Source: Streptomyces sp. HUAS 15-9 | Lineage (GTDB): Bacteria; Actinomycetota; Actinomycetes; Streptomycetales; Streptomycetaceae | NCBI RefSeq assembly: GCF_025642155.1 | Contig: NZ_CP106798.1 | Span: 4,402,001-4,466,000, forward strand | Reading direction: 5' to 3' | DNA length: 64,000 nt | Shown here: positions 30,340-40,764 of the stretch, piece after piece | How the letters are laid out: each line of letters starts with the position of its first letter | Numbering within the stretch: the first letter of the stretch is position 1 | Translations under genes and position numbers: made by a program | The notes under the pieces: model-generated | Database searches by the model: none | Told to the model about the DNA's origin: nothing | Seen by the model: only the letters and a program-made list of their open reading frames with translations

Positions 30340-30474
30340 GTCCCGATTTTCCGGGCTTCGGGTCAAACCGCCGAGACACCGGGCGGCTCCTCCCCGTTCC
30401 GGGTGCGGTCATGGCCGGTGGCGGTCGGCGGAAACCGTTGTCCGTGATCCGCCGCAGCCCCGAGGCTCGATCAC

Positions 30475-31277
30475 GTGATCGGCAATCAGGTTGGAGAAGA
30501 CCTCCGTCCGCCGCTCATACGGTCCTTCGCGCAGCTCGCGTCGCTGGATCCGGACCGGCCCGTCGTCACCCTGTTCAGCGGCGGCCAGGACAGCTCGTAT
30601 CTGCTGCTGCGGCTGCGGCAGATGGGTGTCCGCGAGATCCACGCGGTGAGCGTCGACATCGGCGAGGACGAGTCCCGCACATACAAGCGCCAGGTGGCCG
30701 AGGCACTCGGCGCCCGGATCCACATCCCCGACCGGCGGGAGGAGTTCGCCGCCCGCCATGTGGCACCCGCCATTGCCGCACAGGCCGTCTGCCTGGGCAT
30801 CCATCCGGTGAGCTCCAGCCTCAGCCGCCCGCTGATCGCCAGGCCCGCGGTCGACCTCGCCCGTGCCATCGGCGCGCAGTGCGTACTGCATACCGCCAAC
30901 CGCTCGCAGAACACGCTGCGCCGCCTCAACGGGGCACTTCGGCTGCTCGGCTACGAGGGTGCCTTCGGCAGCCCGTACGACCTGGACGCGGTCACCCGGG
31001 AGCGGAAGCCGGCCGAGCTGGGCGAAGCGGGCGTCGGGCTGCTCGCGGGGCGCATCGTCAGCGGCGACTCCAACCTGTGGTGCCGGGAGTTCGAGTCGGC
31101 ATCCTCGACGATCCCGAACTGCACGAGGTGCCGGAGGAGATGTACACCTGGAGCAGGCCCACCGCCGCTCCTGGTGAGACGGAGACCCTGACCGTGGCGT
31201 TCGAGCACGGCCTGCCCGTCACCGTCGACGGCGTTCCCCTCGAGCTGACCGAGCTGATCGACCAGCTCAACCGGTGA
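30475..31277 (+). CDS. PP-loop ATP-pyrophosphatase, argininosuccinate synthase-like (apparent frameshift)
   Basis: A protein of about 267 residues after correction. VTLFSGGQDSSYLLLRLRQMG is a PP-loop (SGGxDS) adenylation motif. RPLIARPAVDLARAIGAQCVLHTA and SGDSNLWCREFES resemble argininosuccinate synthase segments, though the protein is much shorter than ArgG (about 400). The C-terminus, ILDDPELHEVPEEMYTW..., is read in another frame. Restoring one base at about 31097 (GAGTCGGC to GAGTCCGGC) joins them. Such enzymes activate a carboxyl or carbonyl with ATP and join it to an amine; the substrate here is unknown. The GTG start at 30475 has GAGG upstream. Its stop overlaps the next start. Confidence 0.72.
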
Positions 31278-31483
31278 TCGGCCGCACCGACGTGACCGGC
31301 GGCGAGAGCGGCGTGTACACCGACGAGGGCGAGCACCTCATGACCACTACGCTGTCCCAGGCCGGCGACATCCTGCTCGGCGACGACCGCCGCACGCTGC
31401 ACTCGGTGACCCCGGTAAAGCCGGTGGACCCCGACCTCGCCGCACACCGCGATGTCCTGGTGATCGCTTACACCGCGCGCTGA
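31274..31483 (+). CDS. Small protein coupled to the PP-loop ligase
   Basis: Open frame of 69 residues starting at a GTG that overlaps the ligase stop (GTGA). An internal ATG at 31340 would give 47 residues (MTTTLSQAGDILLGDDRRTL...). No domain is recognised. The C-terminal half is well structured in composition (PVDPDLAAHRDVLVIAYTAR). Tight coupling to a ligase and an exporter suggests it could be a peptide substrate, carrier or accessory factor; this is speculative. Confidence 0.5.
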   Translation: MIGRTDVTGGESGVYTDEGEHLMTTTLSQAGDILLGDDRRTLHSVTPVKPVDPDLAAHRDVLVIAYTAR

Positions 31484-31535
31484 CCCCCACCTCCCAGCCC
31501 TGCCCCCTGCCTTCCCGAGCTACCCGAGGAGCCCC

Positions 31536-32582
31536 GTGCCCGCCACCGCGCCCCGCCGTGCATGGCTGACCGACCTGCCCGTCCTGCTGGTCGCGGTGGT
31601 CTGGGGTTCCAGCTATCTGGCCGCGAAGGAGGTCACCACCGTCCGGACCGTGCTCGCCGTCCTGGTCCTGCGCTTCGCGGTCGTCCTGCCCGTGCTCACC
31701 GTCGGGGGGTGGCGCAGGCTGCGCGCCATGGACCGCGCACACATACGCGGAGCGGGAATCCTCGGCCTCATCCTTGCCGGGATCTTCCTCCTGGAGACGT
31801 ACGGCGTCGTGCACACCTCGGCGACCAACGCCGGGCTCATCATCAGCCTCACCATGATCTTCACCCCGATCGCGGAGAGCGGGCTGCGGCGCACCCCGCT
31901 GCCCCGGTCGTTCATGGCGGCGGCCGTGCTCTCGGTGCTCGGGGTGGTGCTCCTCACCCAGGGCGCGGGCTTCACCGAGCCGTCCTTCGGCGACCTGCTG
32001 ATGCTGGGTGCCGCGGTCGCCCGGACCGTGCACGTCCTCGCGATGTCCCGGATGAAGTCCGCGCAGGGCGCGGACTCCCTGTCCATGACCACGGTCCAAC
32101 TCGCCGCCGCGGTCCTGGTGTTCGCCCTGCTCTCCGTGGTGCCCGGCACCGGCACCGCGCCCTGGACGGCCGCCGCGGACCTTGGCGCGGCTGGCTGGCT
32201 GGGTCTGCTCTACCTGTCCGTCTTCTGCACCCTGTTCGCCTTCTTCGTGCAGATGTGGGCCGTACGGCGCACCTCCCCGTCCCGGGTCAGCCTGCTGCTC
32301 GGTACCGAGCCGGTGTGGGCCGCGGTCGTCGGCATCGCGCTCGCCGGCGACCGGCCGGGCTGGCTCGGCCTCGTGGGCGCCGTCCTCGTCCTCGCCGGTA
32401 CGTCGTGGGGCCGCACGGCGGCCGAGCCCGCGCCGAGGACGAAGCCCGAAGAACGCGCCGCGGCCGCCGCACAGACCACCGCCGGGCCCTCACCGCAGCC
32501 CGAGACCGCCCTCGGATCAGTCGTCGAGCCAGCCGGAGCGGACGGCACACACCCCGGCCTGGAACCGGCTCGCCGCGCCTAG
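31536..32582 (+). CDS. EamA/DMT-family exporter
   Basis: Drug/metabolite transporter of 348 residues with ten predicted helices in two EamA repeats (e.g. LPVLLVAVVWGSSYLAAKEV, GLLYLSVFCTLFAFFVQMWAV, LGLVGAVLVLAGTSWG). A long polar Pro/Ala-rich tail of about 60 residues follows the last helix. The GTG start at 31536 follows CGAGGAG. The stop codon TAG lies inside the CTAG flanking the MITE that follows, so the original C-terminus may have been altered by that insertion. Confidence 0.88.
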   Translation: MPATAPRRAWLTDLPVLLVAVVWGSSYLAAKEVTTVRTVLAVLVLRFAVVLPVLTVGGWRRLRAMDRAHIRGAGILGLILAGIFLLETYGVVHTSATNAGLIISLTMIFTPIAESGLRRTPLPRSFMAAAVLSVLGVVLLTQGAGFTEPSFGDLLMLGAAVARTVHVLAMSRMKSAQGADSLSMTTVQLAAAVLVFALLSVVPGTGTAPWTAAADLGAAGWLGLLYLSVFCTLFAFFVQMWAVRRTSPSRVSLLLGTEPVWAAVVGIALAGDRPGWLGLVGAVLVLAGTSWGRTAAEPAPRTKPEERAAAAAQTTAGPSPQPETALGSVVEPAGADGTHPGLEPARRA

Positions 32583-32872
32583 GGTGTGTCGTTTGGATCA
32601 TCCCGGCGTCGCGGGGTCTGGCACGCACTCCCCCAAGCTCTTCGAGCAGGGGGGACCCCCAGCCGCGTTGTCGTCGGTCTCCCCCAAGCTCTCGGCTTCG
32701 CTCGAGCAGGGGGGACCCCCACCGCTCCGCGTCGACTCCCTCCTCCGCCTTGCAGCTGCACGCTCCCCCAAGCTCTCGACTGCGCTCGAGCAGGGGGGAC
32801 CCCATGACCCCGCTCGGGGAGGGCCAGACCGCACCGTTTGTCACGGCCGACCTGATCCAAACGACACCCCCT
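32582..32872. mobile_element. MITE, IS5-like (CTAG target), about 290 bp
   Basis: Terminal inverted repeats AGGGTGTGTCGTTTGGATCA (32581-32600) and its complement at 32853-32872 match at 19 of 20 positions. CTAG flanks both ends (32579-32582 and 32871-32874), the target duplication typical of IS5-group elements. No transposase is encoded. The interior holds three copies of a hairpin repeat starting CTCCCCCAAGCTC and ending GAGCAGGGGGGACCCC (32628-32660, 32679-32720, 32763-32803), a repeat family widespread between Streptomyces genes. Confidence 0.82.
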
Positions 32873-33231
32873 AGCCGTTCGGACAGCTCGGAGACGAGGC
32901 GGCGGACCGTGCGCTCGGACAGGCCCAGCTTGCGGGCCATCGCCTCGTCCGTGAGGCCGCCCGCCGGCATCCCCGGCCCTCCTCGCCGTGTGCGGCGGAA
33001 TCCTCGGCGACGCGTGGCGCGTCTCGCGCGTACGAGAGGTGTGCGCGTTCAGCCCGTCGTGTACGCGATGTCCGTCGGGCGCGGTCCTGGAGTCCCGGAC
33101 GTGGCGGGAAGGGCTGAGCCGGGGGAGCGCTGAACAGGGCCGAGGAACTGCGCCGCACGGCCGAGCAGCGTGCGTGTGGACGCGAGCACCTGGGGCTCGC
33201 TGAGCATGTCGGGCAGCTGGAAGTCATCCAC
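32871..33231 (-). pseudogene. Remnant of an HTH transcriptional regulator
   Basis: Reverse-strand reading gives a start MDDFQLPDMLSEPQVLAS at 33231, overlapping the stop of the upstream ATPase gene (ATGA), but that frame ends after 60 residues. In another frame, near 32875-32970, is a convincing LuxR-like HTH terminus (GGLTDEAMARKLGLSERTVRRLVSELSERLG) that abuts the MITE. The N-terminus and HTH are preserved but the middle is deleted and frameshifted. I interpret this as a decayed LuxR-type regulator. Confidence 0.65.
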
Positions 33232-33748
33232 ACCGTGGACCCGGGGTCTCCACGGGTTCCGGTTCCTCGGACGCCGCGTGGAGGACCACGTTGACGTGCC
33301 GGCCGCGAGGGCTCTGGTGGACGCGGACCTCGTGGGCCAGGAGCTCGAGGATGGACAGTCCCCGGCCGTGTTCGTCCGGGTCGGTGTGCCGGGCAGGCAG
33401 CGGCCGGGCCCGGGTGCCGGAGTCCGTCACCGAGATCCGCAGGGCTCCGGCGTGCAGGGACAGCTGAAGTGTCATGTCCTCGCCGCCGTGCTGAGCGGCG
33501 TTCGCGGCGAGTTCGGCGACGATGAGTTCGGCGGATTCCCGGTCGCCGGAGGACAGCCGCCACCGGGCCAGGACCGCCGTGACGCAGTGGCGGGCCTCCG
33601 GGACCCAGGGGATCTCGGCCGGCAGTGCCAGGACGGCCACGCGTTCGGAAGCGGGTCGGCCTGCCGGGCGGGGTGCGGCCGGGCGGGATGCGGCGGGGCG
33701 GGCCCCGGGAGACCAGTGCTTCTTCTTCGTGAGTGTGGTGGTGCTCAT
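33224..33748 (-). CDS. Anti-sigma-factor-like ATP-binding protein (HATPase_c_2)
   Basis: Protein of 174 residues with a GHKL ATPase fold: N box ELIVAELAANAAQHG, then ISVTDSG and DEHGRGLSILELLA. This is the RsbW/SpoIIAB-like family, abundant in Streptomyces and often paired with regulators. The N-terminal 40 residues are basic and Ala/Pro-rich. Its downstream partner, overlapping by ATGA, is now a pseudogene. Confidence 0.85.
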   Translation of the reverse strand: MSTTTLTKKKHWSPGARPAASRPAAPRPAGRPASERVAVLALPAEIPWVPEARHCVTAVLARWRLSSGDRESAELIVAELAANAAQHGGEDMTLQLSLHAGALRISVTDSGTRARPLPARHTDPDEHGRGLSILELLAHEVRVHQSPRGRHVNVVLHAASEEPEPVETPGPRCG

Positions 33749-33885
33749 GATCGGCTCTGGGGCTGGCTGGAAGGGACGTGGCGTTCGGGGCCCTGGTCGA
33801 CTGCCGGTAGGGGTAGGGGTAGGGGTGCGGGGGCGGACACCTGGTGTCCGCCTCCCGTCACCACCGCCCGCGCCGGGTCATCCGC

Positions 33886-34290
33886 TCACCCCGGCATGTC
33901 CGCCCCGGTCGGCAGGGGCGGTTCGGCTGCCAGGCGCTGCCACTCCTCGTCGGTGAGGATCCGGGACCGGAGCAGGAAGCGCACGCCCTCGGGGGCTTCG
34001 AGGGAGAAGCCGCTGCCCCGGCCGGGGACCACGTCGACGGTGAGGCGGCTGTGCCGCCAGTACGCGTACTGGCCGGCGCTCATCCAGAACGGTGTGTCCC
34101 CGGCGACCCGGCCCAGCAGGACGTCCGCGGCGCCGACCCGGAACTCGCCGCGCGGGTAGCACATGGGCGCGCTGCCGTCGCAGCAGCCGCCGGACTGGTG
34201 GAACATCAGCGGGCCGTGATGTTCCGTCAGTCGTCTCAGCAAGTCCTCAGCGGCTGCGGTCAGTTCGACTCGCGTCGCCCGCTCGCTCAT
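33886..34290 (-). CDS. DUF779 protein (aldehyde-dehydrogenase partner)
   Basis: DUF779 protein of 134 residues. The cysteine motif GGCCDGSAPMCYP near residue 34 and the segment YAYWRHSRLTVDVVPGRGSGFSLE are diagnostic. DUF779 genes are regularly found just downstream of ExaC/AldA-type aldehyde dehydrogenases, as here (15 bp gap). The Cys pattern suggests metal or thiol chemistry, but the role is not established. Confidence 0.88.
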   Translation of the reverse strand: MSERATRVELTAAAEDLLRRLTEHHGPLMFHQSGGCCDGSAPMCYPRGEFRVGAADVLLGRVAGDTPFWMSAGQYAYWRHSRLTVDVVPGRGSGFSLEAPEGVRFLLRSRILTDEEWQRLAAEPPLPTGADMPG

Positions 34291-34305
34291 CGTGAAGCCT
34301 CCGGC

Positions 34306-35823
<1,518 letters not shown>

Positions 35824-35899
35824 GGCGGCTCTCCTCGGGGATGGTGAGTGCGGTGGTACGACGGCCCGTGCCGCCGTGCCGCCGCTCACTGTGAGCCTT

Positions 35900-35919
35900 C
35901 GAGGTTGGCGCGAGGTTGG
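35900..35919 (-). promoter_or_regulatory. 11-bp-spaced direct repeats upstream of exaC
   Basis: On the exaC strand, CCAACCTCG occurs twice (35919-35911 and 35908-35900), spaced 11 bp, about 80 bp before the start. SARP-type winged-helix activators bind heptamer direct repeats with 11-bp spacing. A closely related pair lies upstream of acsA at 52515-52534. Confidence 0.55.
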
Positions 35920-35962
35920 TGGGCCACGGCGAGGACCGGACGCCAGGAGTCCGGCGGTGGTG

Positions 35963-37204
35963 TCAGTCGCGCAGCGCCGTGCTCAGTCGCCCCGCCGCGA
36001 CCGCGCGGCGTGTGTCCCCCGGGCCGAGCAGGCTCAGCGCGTGCTCGTGCACCTCCGTGTCGTACGGGGCGCGCTCGCCGTAGCGCAGGGCGTGCTCCGG
36101 GCGGGCGCTCGCCAGGACGGCCTCGCGGACGGCCACCTCCAGGTACGTACGCCACCGCTCGATGCCCGGCGCCGCCGAGCGGGGCAGCAGCGGGCCGCGG
36201 TACAGGCGCAGGGCGGTCTCCGCGTCACCGTTCTCCAGGGCGCGCAGCACGTCCACGGCGTCGCAGGACACGGGGGTGGTCAGGGCGTAGCGACGGGTGG
36301 CGATGCCGCCCGACAGAGCCCGGCGCAGGTGGGAGATCTCCGCCTTGAACGTGGAGGCCGTGATGGCGCGGTCGCCGTACAGGGCCTCGCGCAGCCGCTC
36401 CGGTGAGAAGCCGTCCGGTTCGAGGGCGAGCAGGGTCAGGATCTCCAGCTGCCGGGGGCGCAGCGCGAGGGGCCGCTCCTCGCGGACGGCCTGGTCGGTC
36501 CCCAGGCAGGTCAGACGCACCGGGCCCGGGTTGTCGCGGGTCCGGCGGGGCGGCTCGGTGCGCAGCCGGGCCTCGATGACGGACACCAGCGAGCGCACCG
36601 TGGACATGGCCAGCGGGTTCGAGCGGTCCCAGGTGGTGGACATGTCCAGGACGCCCAGGACGCGTCCGTCCGGGCCGTGGACGGGGGCGCAGTAGCAGAC
36701 CCAGCCGTGCAGTGCCGTCACCAGGTGCTCGGCGGAGAAGATGGAGCTGGGGCGGCCGGTGCGCAGGGCGAGGGAGAGGGCGTTGGTGCCCATGGCCTGC
36801 TCGTCCCACCGTCCGCCGGGCGCGAAGTTGACGCGCTCGGCGCGGCGGCGCATGGTCCGGCCGCCGCAGGTCCACAGGATGGTCCCGGACTCGTCGGTGA
36901 CCGCGGTGACGAATCCGGCGTCGTCGGCGATGCCGCGCAGCTCGTCGGCGAGGTCGTCGACCGGCCGGCGCAGCGGGGAGTCGGTCCAGCGGTGATGCAC
37001 CGTGTCGCCGTCGCTGACGGGGGCGCTGTCCCGGCCGGGGTCCACGCTGCCGAGCGAGCGCGCCCAGGACTCGGTCACCTCGTGGCGCAACGCGTCGGCG
37101 CCGCCGTCCGCCGCGGGTCCGGTGGTCTTCAGCCGCGGCACCAGGCGGAACCACTCACCCTCCAGCGTGGCCTTGCGGCGCTGGAGGTCACTGCGCTGTG
37201 ACAT
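35963..37204 (-). CDS. GAF-domain regulator with winged-helix/BTAD-like C-terminus
   Basis: Regulator of about 413 residues (ATG 37204, MSQRSD, spaced 8 bp from AGGGGA; ATG 37210 is possible). Residues about 80-215 form a GAF sensor like that of AcoR (acetoin/alcohol regulators): [43 protein letters not shown]. There is no AAA+ sigma-54 domain. The C-terminus has an OmpR/SARP-type winged helix ([30 protein letters not shown]...ISHLRRAL) followed by a short helical region. It is divergent from the Fe-alcohol dehydrogenase gene and is the best candidate regulator of the exaC and acsA repeats. Confidence 0.85.
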   Translation of the reverse strand: MSQRSDLQRRKATLEGEWFRLVPRLKTTGPAADGGADALRHEVTESWARSLGSVDPGRDSAPVSDGDTVHHRWTDSPLRRPVDDLADELRGIADDAGFVTAVTDESGTILWTCGGRTMRRRAERVNFAPGGRWDEQAMGTNALSLALRTGRPSSIFSAEHLVTALHGWVCYCAPVHGPDGRVLGVLDMSTTWDRSNPLAMSTVRSLVSVIEARLRTEPPRRTRDNPGPVRLTCLGTDQAVREERPLALRPRQLEILTLLALEPDGFSPERLREALYGDRAITASTFKAEISHLRRALSGGIATRRYALTTPVSCDAVDVLRALENGDAETALRLYRGPLLPRSAAPGIERWRTYLEVAVREAVLASARPEHALRYGERAPYDTEVHEHALSLLGPGDTRRAVAAGRLSTALRD

Positions 37205-37427
37205 CTGCATTTCCCCTGCCGTCGAACGGGGACATTCGGCTATTGTCCGCGAGAACTTCGTCGGCGCACCTGACCTGTCGGGCCGGTTTCCCTGTCCGAT
37301 CGGACAGGTGCCGTACCCGGACCGGGGTGCCTAGCTTGGTCTTCGGTCCGTAGAAAGTTTTATCCGTCAATCAGGCGGTAAAATCAAGGTTGCGTCCGCG
37401 TTGCGGGCCTTGCTCATGGGAGGTCGC
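37205..37427. promoter_or_regulatory. Divergent promoter region, GAF regulator / Fe-alcohol dehydrogenase
   Basis: Holds the 18-bp palindrome at 37291-37308 and a candidate rightward -10 TAGCTT (37332-37337), part of a CCTAGC element also seen upstream of mftA. No gene is present. Confidence 0.55.
37291..37308. promoter_or_regulatory. Palindromic operator CCTGTCCGATCGGACAGG
   Basis: Perfect 18-bp palindrome between divergent promoters. Near-identical copies lie at 46059-46076 and 46111-46128 between mno and mftA. Three copies at the two divergent promoters of one locus point to a shared dimeric regulator. Confidence 0.75.
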
Positions 37428-38702
37428 ATGACGCTCATGACCGGCGCCGTGACGACCGGTGGCACCGATCCGAGCGCCGACTGGAGCCGTGACGAGCGCC
37501 AGGGCGAGCTGCTGGGGCCGCAGGAGACGAGCAGTGACGCCGTCCGCAGGTCGGCCCGGCTGGCCAAGTTCCACGTGCCCGAGGTCGTGTTCGGGCCTGG
37601 CTCGCTGACCGAGCTGGGACACTGTGCGCTGCGCCTCGGCGGCCGTCGCCCGTTCCTGGTCACCGACCCGGGAGTGCTGGAGGCGGGCTGGACGGACGAG
37701 GCGGTCGGCCATCTCAGGCGGGTCGGCCTGCGTCCCGTCGTCTGGCACGACGTGACCCCCAATCCCAAGGACCACGAGGTCCAGGCCGCCTTCGAGAGGT
37801 ACGCGCAGAGCGGCTGCGACGTGATCGTCGGGGTGGGCGGCGGCTCGGTCATCGACGCCGCCAAGGGCGTGGCGATCCTGTCCGGCAACGGCGGGCACAT
37901 TCTCGACTACGAGGGTGTGGACCAGGTCGTACAGCCCATCCCGCCCACCGTGATGGTGCCGTCCACGTCGGGCACCGGGGCGGACGTCTCGCAGTTCGTC
38001 ATCATCACCGACACCACCCAGCAGATCAAGATCAGCATCGTCAGCCGCACCCTGGTCCCGGACATCTCGGTGATCGACCCACGCCTGCTGACCACCATGC
38101 CGGACTGGCTGAACGCCGCGACCGGGCTGGACGCCCTGACCCACGCCGTCGAGGCGTTCGTGTCCCGGGCGCACAACCCGCTGACCGACATCCACGCGCT
38201 GCACGCGGTGGAGCTGATCACCGGCAACCTGGTACGGACCCAGGTGCAGCCGAAGAACTTCGGTGCCCGGCTGGCCATGGCCCAGGCCTCCCTGGAGGCG
38301 GGCATGGCCTTCACCAACGCGATCCTCGGTGCGACGCACGCCATGAGCCACCAGGTCGGCGGACTGCTGGACGCGCCGCACGGCGTGGTCAACGGTGTCC
38401 TGCTGCCGCACGTCATCCGGTTCAACGCCGCGGCGTGGCCGGAGCGGTTCGTCCGGCTCGGCGCGGCGGCCGGCCTGCCCACCGACGGCGTTCCGCCGTA
38501 CGAGGTGGCCGAGCGGCTCGCGGACCTGGTGCGCGCCCTCGCGGACGACCTCGGCGTCCCGAAGAGCCTGGCGAGCCTGGGGGTCGCGGAACACGACGTG
38601 CCCGTGCTGGCCCGCACCACGCTGAGGGACGCCTGCATGGCCACCAACCCCAGGGACGTCGACGTGCGGGACGTCGAGCGGCTGTTCCGCGAAGCCCTGT
38701 GA
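37428..38702 (+). CDS. Iron-containing alcohol dehydrogenase (group III)
   Basis: Fe-ADH-family enzyme of 424 residues. I chose ATG 37428, with GGAGG upstream. The NAD-binding motif is GVGGGSVIDAAKG, followed by PSTSGTGADVSQF. Metal-ligand motifs are DALTHAVEAF and ATHAMSHQVGG...DAPHGVVNGVLLPHVIRFN. It is broadly similar to bacterial methanol/ethanol/1,3-propanediol dehydrogenases. It precedes and is nearly coupled to the sensor kinase (10 bp). Together with Mno it gives the locus two unrelated-subgroup alcohol dehydrogenases. Confidence 0.9.
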   Translation: MTLMTGAVTTGGTDPSADWSRDERQGELLGPQETSSDAVRRSARLAKFHVPEVVFGPGSLTELGHCALRLGGRRPFLVTDPGVLEAGWTDEAVGHLRRVGLRPVVWHDVTPNPKDHEVQAAFERYAQSGCDVIVGVGGGSVIDAAKGVAILSGNGGHILDYEGVDQVVQPIPPTVMVPSTSGTGADVSQFVIITDTTQQIKISIVSRTLVPDISVIDPRLLTTMPDWLNAATGLDALTHAVEAFVSRAHNPLTDIHALHAVELITGNLVRTQVQPKNFGARLAMAQASLEAGMAFTNAILGATHAMSHQVGGLLDAPHGVVNGVLLPHVIRFNAAAWPERFVRLGAAAGLPTDGVPPYEVAERLADLVRALADDLGVPKSLASLGVAEHDVPVLARTTLRDACMATNPRDVDVRDVERLFREAL

Positions 38703-38712
38703 GGCGATCCCG

Positions 38713-40083
38713 GTGAGCGTCCCCGACCGGTACCCGCAGACCGCCGACCTGGGCGTCCTCACCGGGCTGCGGTCCGGCAAACGGTCGTACTACCCGGCCT
38801 ACGTGCGCTCCGCCGAGCGGCTGGAGCGGACAGTGGAGGCACTCGACGGGATCTCCCGCGCCCTGGTGCGCACCGCCGAGGGCCCGCGTGCCCTGGTCGA
38901 GGCGGTCGTCCGGACGGCGGCCGAGCATCTGCAGGCCCGCTGGCTGCTGCTGGCCGTGGCGGACGGAGCGCTGCGCGCGGCCCGGCCCCGCTTCCTGCTG
39001 TACGCCGACGACCTGCTGATCGACAACGAGAGCAGGGTGCCCGCCGAGGTGCGTGAGCATCTGGCGCTGCTGCGCAGTCACCCCTGGGAGGCCGGCACGC
39101 CGGACCGGGGCCGGGACTGGGTGCGCGCGCCGATGACCCTGGACGACGAGCCGGTCGGCGGGATCGCGGCGGCGCCCGGCCCCGGTGTCGAGGTGGCCGA
39201 CACCGACCTGGCGATCCTGCGGGTCCTGGCCAACCAGGCCGCCGTGGCGCTGCACCACACCTTCCTCTTCCACGCGGCGACCACCCTGCGCGGCCGGGCC
39301 GAGGAACTGTCCGAGGCGGCCGAGCGGCAGGCCCGCGACCTGGCCGCGCGCAGCGCCGAGCTGGCCGAGACGCAGGCACGGCTGCTGGAGGCGTTGCAGC
39401 GGCAGGCACTGGACGACGAACGGCGCCGTATCGCGCGCGAACTGCACGACAGCGTCTCCCAGTACGTGCTCAGCGCGGGCATGACCGTCGAGGTGTGCCG
39501 GGCGGAGCTGGCGGCGCTGGGCGGGCCGGCCGCGGACATCGCCGAACGGCTGGCCGGCGCCAAGGACCTCAACCGGCAGGCCGTGGAGCGGCTGCGGGCC
39601 GCGATCTACGCCCTTCAGCACACGTCGCAGGAGCCCACGGGGCCGCTGCCGGTGATGCTGGAGCGGCTGTCCACGGTGCATCTCACCACGGACCTCGACG
39701 TACGGGTCCAGGTGACGGGCAGCCCGGTGCCGCTGCCGCCCGAGGCCGACCAGTCGATCCTCCGGCTGACCGGCGAGGCGCTGTTCAACTCCGCCACGCA
39801 CGGCAAGGCGGGCCGGGCACTGGTCCGGCTGCGGTATCTGCCCGAGGCCGTCGTGCTGACGGTGTCCGACGACGGCTGCGGCGATCCGGCCCAGCTGCGC
39901 CGCGCGCTGCGGCTGTCCAGGGCCGCCGATCTGGGCGGCCGACACCGCGGCCTGGCGAACATGGTCACCCGGGCGGAGGAGTTCGGCGGCCGGCTGTCCA
40001 TCCGCCGGTCGGGCATGGGAGGCGTCCTGCTGCGGGTCGGCATCCCGCTGCCGGTGAAGCACTGTCCAGGAGGCAGCAGATGA
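38713..40083 (+). CDS. Two-component sensor histidine kinase (GAF, NarL-partner type)
   Basis: Cytoplasmic kinase of 456 residues with no membrane helix. A GAF domain spans about 60-190. A coiled coil (RAEELSEAAERQARDLAARSAELAETQ) is followed by the HisKA_3 H-box RRIARELHDSVSQYVLSAGM with His as phospho-acceptor. The HATPase domain has FNSATHGKAG and VSDDGCG. The lack of membrane segments suggests an intracellular signal. The stop overlaps the response-regulator start (ATGA). Confidence 0.92.
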   Translation: MSVPDRYPQTADLGVLTGLRSGKRSYYPAYVRSAERLERTVEALDGISRALVRTAEGPRALVEAVVRTAAEHLQARWLLLAVADGALRAARPRFLLYADDLLIDNESRVPAEVREHLALLRSHPWEAGTPDRGRDWVRAPMTLDDEPVGGIAAAPGPGVEVADTDLAILRVLANQAAVALHHTFLFHAATTLRGRAEELSEAAERQARDLAARSAELAETQARLLEALQRQALDDERRRIARELHDSVSQYVLSAGMTVEVCRAELAALGGPAADIAERLAGAKDLNRQAVERLRAAIYALQHTSQEPTGPLPVMLERLSTVHLTTDLDVRVQVTGSPVPLPPEADQSILRLTGEALFNSATHGKAGRALVRLRYLPEAVVLTVSDDGCGDPAQLRRALRLSRAADLGGRHRGLANMVTRAEEFGGRLSIRRSGMGGVLLRVGIPLPVKHCPGGSR

Positions 40084-40745
40084 CCACTCAGCAGTCGGCC
40101 GCGGCGCCCACGCAGGCCCAGCGGATCGTCCTGGTCGACGACCACGCGATCGTCCGGCACGGCCTCAGGTCGATCCTGGAACGCGAGAGCGACCTGGAGG
40201 TGGTGGGCGAGGCGAGCACGGCCGCCGAAGCCGCCGCCGTCGTGGAGCGGACCGACCCGTCGATCGTGCTGCTCGACCTGAAGCTGTCCACGGCGGCCGA
40301 CACCGAGGGCTTGGACCTGTGCGCCCGGCTGACCCAGCGGTACCCGGATCTGGCGGTGCTGGTGCTCACCACCTTCCTCGACGACTCCCTGGTGGTGCAG
40401 GCGATCCAGCATGGCGCGCGCGGTTACGTCGTCAAGGACGTCGACACCACCGAGCTGCTGCGCTCCATCCGCGCGGTCGCCCGCAACGAGAGCGCCTTCG
40501 ACTCGCACGCCGCCGCGGCGATGGTGCGGTCGATGCGCGTGCAGCCCGACCGGCCGAAGTTCACCGACCGCGAGCTCAAGGTGCTCCGGCTGCTCGCCCA
40601 CGGGCTGAGCAACCGGGAGATCGGCGCCGAGCTGTACATCTCGGAGACCACGGTGAAGTTCCACGTCCGCAACATCATGCGGAAGACGGAGGCCGGAAGC
40701 CGGGCCGAAGTCGTGTACGAGGCGACCAAGATGGGCGTGATCTGA
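40080..40745 (+). CDS. NarL/LuxR-family response regulator
   Basis: Regulator of 221 residues. The receiver domain has acidic pocket LVDDH and phospho-acceptor Asp in IVLLDLKLS. A C-terminal LuxR HTH (FTDRELKVLRLLAHGLSNREIGAELYISETTVKFHVRNIMRK) follows. It is partner of the overlapping histidine kinase. Dimeric NarL-type proteins bind short inverted repeats, so it is a candidate binder of the CCTGTCCGATCGGACAGG operators. Confidence 0.93.
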   Translation: MTTQQSAAAPTQAQRIVLVDDHAIVRHGLRSILERESDLEVVGEASTAAEAAAVVERTDPSIVLLDLKLSTAADTEGLDLCARLTQRYPDLAVLVLTTFLDDSLVVQAIQHGARGYVVKDVDTTELLRSIRAVARNESAFDSHAAAAMVRSMRVQPDRPKFTDRELKVLRLLAHGLSNREIGAELYISETTVKFHVRNIMRKTEAGSRAEVVYEATKMGVI

Positions 40746-40764
40746 GAACGGGAGACGAGCGCGG

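Noticed and set aside
30468..30481. CGATCACGTGATCG as a parS site
   Set aside because: It shares only the CACGTG core; the GTTTC/GAAAC arms are missing.
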